A stretch of 64,000 bases of DNA from Marasmius tenuissimus. Taxonomy: Eukaryota > Basidiomycota > Agaricomycetes > Agaricales > Marasmiaceae. The stretch covers positions 744,001-808,000 of the forward strand of contig JAQOTA010000053.1 in assembly GCA_029532415.1 (NCBI GenBank). The letters run 5' to 3'. The translations under genes were made by a program, and so were the position numbers. Every line of letters begins with the position of its first letter. Within the stretch, counting starts at the first letter, position 1. Below, piece after piece: positions 58,689-64,000 of the stretch. The notes beneath the pieces were generated by a model. It was given only the letters and a program-made list of their open reading frames with translations, had not been told where the DNA came from and did no database searches.

Positions 58689-59805
58689 ACGGATGAATGG
58701 ATAGGATGTGTGCTAGAGAGTAACATACCGCCCTTTTAACTTCCTGGGTTGCCAAAGCTGACGGCGGGGGGCTTCTAATGGCGAAGGAAGCTCTATTCAG
58801 GCACTGGACTCGAGCATGTCACCGACCCGAGCTTGAATATGTAAAATTGACATCTGGCACGTATGCCAAGGTCAATGAGCTACGGCTGTTGAACGAAATG
58901 TATTGAAATATTGATAGAGTCCAGGATGAACCACCAGCGCTGTATAGGTCCTATTCCAGAAGACCGGTGGGTGCGAGCTACCGATGTTACCGTCGTCCTC
59001 TTCGAAAGCAAGAATGTTCGTCAATGTTTCTGCGCCGAAGTCATCAAACTAGCACATATGCGCACGTACCTTCAATTATCCAGAGCTGCCCCAAATTCCG
59101 GACGCCATTCCTTTTAGATGGATGAGGGCTGTCTCTCAAGACTTTCACGTGTTCCTTCACGCTCGTCCCTCACCATCATCGCATGATTGATTATTCCCGT
59201 CGATTGCGGTTTAGCATACGGGGGGGATGTGTTTCCGATAAGCCATTTTATCTGTAATGATGAGGCTAAGGAACAAGGAGAGGGACAATAAAAATCATTG
59301 TCACTGTCAGGTTGAATTCACATGGAAGACATGCCCACCTGAACTTCCGTGCGGCAAGGGACGTGCTCTACTGGCCGCGTGCCGAGGACCTTCTGAAACC
59401 ACTTCTTGAAGTATTCAATCATCACCCGTTATGCATCTATGGCTCATGGCCAAGCAACAAATCTGATCAGGACGTTGATTATAGCTACCTGCCCACCCAT
59501 TCCCGGCGGGATAAATTCCTAGTACAGCGGTGAGGTTGAACGATGCGAAGGAGGGCTCACATCCCTCATGCACTTGCCTACCTGACTGTTACTTCACGGG
59601 GTTGACATTGATTACAGGGGACTGAAAGGTCGCGAGTTTGCATTTTTAACGACGGAAGGAGAATGGCGTAGGAGAAGGAGGGCAAGTCGGCGTAATTTGT
59701 GAGACTTGTATAGGTTATGCCATCGAAAGCAGTGATTCTGAACCATTGGCGAAAAGGTTACATTGATTGGAGGGTAGAAAGGTGTGTAGAGCTGGATATC
59801 GACGC
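58689..59805. other. Intergenic region
   Basis: 1.1 kb between the right AA7 gene and the decayed secreted-protein gene. A plus frame at 59312-59533 contains ARDVLYWP, which faintly recalls the zinc-binding segment before retroelement integrases, but nothing around it supports an element. Confidence 0.4.
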
Positions 59806-60746
59806 CTATTGAAGCTCAATATACATCGCAAGTGCCGACATCAGAAGTACTATGCCCGAGCTGCGGAGGTACTGTGCCCCGTTCTCGTTGCTGCCGGTTA
59901 AGTTCCCCGTCGTTGACCCTGACTCGTCGCCGGTGGTGTAACTGGTATGATTGTCAGCATTCCTCTTCATATCGAGTGAGGGATTGAAATAATCACGTAT
60001 AATTGATCAACAAGAACGGTCCAACCCTAACCTCCCCTTATTGATAGTATTTCTGTTCGGTGAGACCCCTTTGACCGTCAAATTGACGGTATGTTCGACT
60101 TTAGGATCCAGCCCGTCACCCGTAAACAGAGTGTAACACGTAAACGCGATAGAATCCTTCCCAATCTGAGCACCGTCCGCTTCAGTGACCTTGCCGTCAA
60201 TTTCAACGTTGAATACGGGGGGAAATGCTACCAAGGAGTGACGTGATACGTAGAGCCGAGCCTGATATCCGTACGGGGGAGGAAGAAGTGAGTGATAGTA
60301 GTCGATGTTCAGGATAGCTGACGCACCTTTGAACTTCCAAGAAGCAAATGACGTGTTCTGTTGACTTATTGCTGCAGATTCGGTACATGGTGGTTGAGGT
60401 TGGATGAGGTAGCAGCCTGTGACAGATTATTCTGCCTTAGAATTCTTCCACACTCAGTTTTCGAAACTCAAGTCAAGCACGAACCCGGTTGGCCGCCCAA
60501 GACTAGACCATTTTCGTCAAATTTGCAGATTGCCGTCCGGATTAGCTCCTGTTAAGTGTCGAAGAAATAGTCAGTCGGATATTGAGATACGACGTGAATA
60601 TCGCGACTCACCACCTCCATAGGTAATCTGACTTATGTCCGTCTCGTTGACTGTGATTTCACGATTTCACAAGTTTGTCCCGATACATAACTTTGAACGA
60701 GTGACCAGAGAGAAAGGAGGGTGAGGAGTCGGAGAAACGAATTCAT
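59806..60746 (-). pseudogene. Secreted-protein gene, right copy, with three frameshifts
   Basis: Mirror counterpart of the gene at 38.0-39.0 kb. It keeps an ATG (60746) and a good signal peptide (MNSFLRLLTLLSLWSLVQS). Exon 1 has an 8-nt tandem doubling (GATTTCAC twice, 60655-60670) that shifts the frame into a stop. Exon 2 lacks two bases near 60530 relative to the left copy. The large exon has one extra base in a six-G run at 60217-60222. The last exon (YTTGDESGSTTGN to a hydrophobic tail) is undamaged. The GT donor after FKFK is normal here. Three independent breaks argue for a pseudogene. Confidence 0.75.
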
Positions 60747-61045
60747 GTTGGGCCCGGAAGAAGTCAGGAAAGAATGGAGCTGTGAGAATCGCGAGTATCT
60801 TAATTATATCGAAGCGACCCGCTCTCAGGAATAAATGGCCCATTGCTGGTGGTGATGATGGTGGTGGACAGACTCAATCAACAGTGCGAACCAACTCATG
60901 ACGTCGGGCCGAGTCGGAGTTGTAACCGGAAGTCGAACCACAGGTCAAGATTTTGATTTTTGACATCCATTCCTTTGATCCATGATATTTTACTTCTGTC
61001 GTAGAATACTAACGCGCCCAGGACATATTTCTGCAGCGTATTCTC
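60747..61045. other. Spacer between right P450 and secreted-protein pseudogene
   Basis: About 300 nt; counterpart of 37692-38035. Contains a GGTGATGATGGTGGTGG run at about 60849. No gene. Confidence 0.5.
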
Positions 61046-63318
61046 CTAGTCCTCAATCTCCGCAATCAACGCCCTCGCTTTTTCCGATCGAGGACGGACA
61101 TAGAAGTTGAATGGTGCAACACCACTAGGCAGGAAAATATTTATTATCAGGCACTGATTGTACGTCCGTAACTTCAAAAACCAGCAAACATACCTGGTCA
61201 GTCCCTCCGTAGTAACTAATTCCGGTATTATGACGTTTCCTCTCTCGTTCTTCGGAGGTAGAATCTCCAGAGTTGCGAGGGTGCACGCAGCAACGTTCCA
61301 GATAACTAAATCGGCAAAATGACGCCCCGGACAGATTCTAGCGCGAGCATCGAAAGTAGTGAGCATTGGACAAGAGACACAGGTAAAACATAAAAGAACC
61401 GACCGTCTACCAAATCCCCAAATCGAAGGCGAGAACGGTTCCCCTCGTCCCTCGGGAACGGGAAGGAACCGCGAAGGGTCAAAGGCAGCTGGGTCGGAAT
61501 AGACGCGTTCATCTCGCGCCATTCCCCTGCAAACCGAGGTCAAATAAGAACTTGGAGGAGAAAGAAGCAGGGGTGGATAATTACCGAATATTAGCGATAA
61601 TGATCGTACCCTTCGGAATGAACATTCCGTTGTACACGTCGTCTTCCAATGAACGATGAGGAACACCTATTTCCACAAGCAATCAGGTCAAGTCAGTCAT
61701 ACTCACGCGTGTTCGTGGAGATTAGAAAGCGTACCCAGCGGAACTGAGCTGTGCCACCTAGAAAATAATCAGCCAGGTTTCAACTTTCATACACACAGCA
61801 CAGACGACGGACCTTAGGACCTCCTGAAGAACACACTCCAGGTATCTCAAGCTCTCCCTATCAGCTGTAACATCCGGTAGTCTGTCTTCTCCCACCACCG
61901 AGATGATTTCCTCGTGTACCCGCCTCTGGATGTCAGGGTTCTGGATCATAGCCAGGAAGAAGGTTGAGAGAGTTACGTATGTCTGCGAAAGAGCGATGAA
62001 ACCAAGAGATACAGTGAGTAAGAGCGCCCTTCACTGCGTGTGACGACTCACTGTATCCTCCCCCGCTGCAAATATTGTAGCCGCGGCACTTTTGATGTCT
62101 TCGAGTTCTTCTTCCAAATTGCTTCCGGTGGTAGGGTCTCGCTCCCCAAGCTTTTCGAGATTATCGGACATGAGGCATTTTTGGATCGTTTTCGATTTCT
62201 ATACTCACAGAGAATAAGTTAGGAAATCAATAGTTTTCAGAGTGTGAGACTCGTGCCGCACATACCATACCCTCCCTAACGAAGTTGATTGGGAAGTCGT
62301 GTAGCTCTCGGACATCCCTATACCATCTGTCCCGAGCAAGTTTGATGTAGTGCCTTCCGGGAAACGGGAGCCAGGAGGGGAGGTGTCGAACTGTTCGGTG
62401 ATAAATTGACGATGAGCATCACACACTGACCAAGGAGGCTGAACAACGAACGCACGCCAAGGCATGAGATCAACTGGGGTATTTCCTGGTGGCCCACAGT
62501 TATTCAGAAAGTGCGACACGCGCTCTGCCATGCCCATGAACACGTCGTCTTCTGATTTGACTTGGTGTCCGTAGGCGGCTCGCATGATGTTCGAAACAGT
62601 GAGTCTGGTAGAGGGCAGCCGATCAGCATGATGATATCGAGGGCGGTAATAGTACGGAGATCTACCGGTGAACGTAGCGCAATCCGTTTATCCCTCGATC
62701 TCCTTTGTCCATAGATTCGTGATAGAGGTTTTTGACGAGTAATCTGGCTTCTTCAGCGAGGAACAGGTTGGACTCCATACTCTCCTTCTTTCCGAAGTGG
62801 GCCGAGTACATCTTCCTGTGCTTAGCGAAACGTTTTGACTTGTAGGGCTGGAAGGTGAGCGCTGGGTTCCACCCTACCCTATTGAGGAGCGTGAGTTTAA
62901 AGTAGAGGAGACGGGGGAGAGGAGGTACAGGTCGTTGAGAAGAATAAACTTGGGACGACAGCTATAAATTGCTCCTCTGTTCTCCAATAACTCTTGAGCG
63001 ACCTCGATGTTTCCTAGGACCACCATCTGACGATCAAAAATTGGGATAGATAGGTACATCACATCCCCTATACGGCGCACCGCGTAAATTCAGTGCTCCT
63101 AGTAACTATCAAGGCTCATCAAGCGCACCGTAGACCTTTGACCATTCACGAAACACATCTGCTTGGTTTTCGTTGGGCATGATGCGGAGGTGTCCGATGA
63201 TTGGGTCGCTGGGTGGTCCAGGTGGAAGGTTCGGTGAATTTCTTCGTCTCTGGAGGATCCATATCAGACACAAAGAAATGCCGGTAACTGGCAGGAGAGT
63301 TGAAAAGTCGATGCCCAT
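61046..63318 (-). CDS. Cytochrome P450, right copy of the mirrored module
   Basis: Paralogue of the P450 at 35.4-37.7 kb in opposite orientation, with the same twelve-exon pattern. Pieces in order: MGIDFSTLLPVTGISLCLIW anchor, LPPGPPSDPIIGHLR hinge, GDVMYLSIPIFDRQMV, GWNPALTFQPYKSKRF, MRAAYGHQVKSEDDVF, WLPFPGRHYIKLARD, I-helix AAGEDT, ExxR in QEVLRW, SRFLPVPEGRGEPF, haem loop FGRRICPGRHFAD, and end KARALIAEIED. Exon 1 is 6 nt shorter than in the left copy. The second intron has a normal GT donor. No stop or frameshift found, so likely functional. Confidence 0.94.
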
Positions 63319-63384
63319 GCAGACGTTATGGAGCGTGCTATAGTAGGAGAGAAAGAGGGCGGCTCGTGCCTGGCTAGGTCATAC

Positions 63385-63400
63385 CAGAGGCCTCATATAT
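63385..63400 (-). promoter_or_regulatory. Promoter block shared with the left P450 gene
   Basis: Minus-strand ATATATGAGGCCTCTG, 67 nt before the right P450 ATG, identical to 35359-35374. Confidence 0.5.
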
Positions 63401-63834
63401 ATCTGAGAAGGCAGATACCAGAGTTGGTCAAATTAATGCCCTCCGCTTGTCGCGTAACGTCTGCCCCATTTATTCCTCGGCTAGGTCCACTGAATTCACC
63501 CGCCGGTCAAGTGCTCTTGAACGTTGTGACTCCCGGAGCGTGTGTGATTTGATATCGAAAGTCTGTAACAGCGGGAAGCAAAGTATTGGAGATACCACAG
63601 ATAGTCGTTGAGTTTTAAGTAGACAGGATGATTCCACGTAGCTATTCAGCGTTGGAGAAACTCGACGGGCGCTTGTTCCTCAAGGAGGAACAAATCGCTG
63701 GGAATTTTACGGAGCCGACTGGACAACCGTTAATCGTAGGACGAGCCTAGCCGAATTAGAGAGTCGTGTTGCGTAGAAAGTAATAGATTCGGCGGCTTCC
63801 AGTCTGATCACATGTAGTGCTTGGGGTAGCCAGA
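63401..63834. other. Intergenic region upstream of the right P450
   Basis: No gene. It holds a perfect 9-bp hairpin (TTGTTCCTC, AAG loop, GAGGAACAA) at 63673-63693. Confidence 0.5.
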
Positions 63835-64000
63835 GACAAATTTTAGAATTTCTCCGAACCCAGTTTTGAAGCAGCCTGGCTGCCTAACACTGGACCTTTT
63901 TCGTCGAATCTGCAGAAAACACCGTGCGGGCTAGCTTCCTGTTTAGCGTTGAAGGCATAGAGAGTCGGATGTTGAGATACGACATGGATATTGCGACTCG
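63835..64000 (-). pseudogene. Fragment of another secreted-protein gene at the window edge
   Basis: The minus strand here matches intron 1 and exon 2 of the secreted-protein genes: the intron words GAGTCGCAATAT and GTCGTATCTCAACATCCGACT, then an exon reading ASPHGVFCRFDEKGPVLGSQ. Similarity to the other copies fades below about 63830 and the following exons are not found, so this is a truncated copy. Its 5' end lies beyond the window and suggests more of the duplicated region to the right. Confidence 0.6.

Noticed and set aside
59312..59533. Frame with ARDVLYWP resembling the zinc segment before retroelement integrase
   Set aside because: The His/Cys pattern is incomplete and no integrase, reverse transcriptase or LTR is nearby.
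1..64000. CRISPR arrays, bacterial operons, rRNA genes or complete transposons
   Set aside because: No regularly spaced direct repeats, no Shine-Dalgarno-driven gene rows, no rRNA-like segments and no transposase or reverse transcriptase motifs were seen.

Overview
The window looks like nuclear DNA of a mushroom-forming basidiomycete (Agaricomycetes). Nearly every gene is split by many 45-65 nt GT-AG introns. The gene families are typical of that group: a terpene synthase, multi-exon P450s, a hydrophobin, DUF6534-type membrane proteins, AA7-type flavin oxidases, DUF3455 and BTB proteins, and tandem F-box-like genes. Gene models below were spliced by hand from reading frame, intron phase and remembered family conservation. 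No search was run.

Left part (1-25 kb): the C-terminal part of an MFS transporter enters from the left edge (+). After 5 kb without a convincing gene come a sesquiterpene synthase (+, 6.8-8.0 kb), the ribosome-biogenesis WD40 protein Pwp2 (+, 11.5-14.5 kb) and a tandem pair of F-box-like genes (+, 14.9-18.9 kb). On the minus strand follow a seven-helix DUF6534-type protein, an OB-fold protein resembling shieldin subunit 2, a secreted DUF3455 protein and a short-chain dehydrogenase.

Middle (26-35 kb): a 19-exon cytochrome P450, a forkhead transcription factor with an unusual recognition helix, and a BTB/POZ-like protein, all on the plus strand.

Right part (35-64 kb): the most striking structure. 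A module of P450, secreted membrane-anchored protein and AA7 FAD oxidase lies on the plus strand at 35.4-41.7 kb. Its mirror copy lies on the minus strand at 63.3-56.6 kb, and a third AA7 gene (minus, 42.5-44.3 kb) sits between them. Both P450s and all three oxidases look intact. The secreted-protein gene is decaying: one copy has an ACG where the start ATG is expected, one has three frameshifts, one is a relic with a stop, and one fragment runs off the right edge. Between the arms lie a hydrophobin, a small secreted protein, a DUF6699 protein, a possible second DUF6534-like gene and a cluster of tRNA-derived, SINE-like repeats.

The paired P450 and bicovalent flavin oxidase suggest a duplicated oxidative tailoring module, whose substrate cannot be read from sequence. 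The terpene synthase and the module are about 27 kb apart with housekeeping genes between them, so there is no good case for one biosynthetic cluster.
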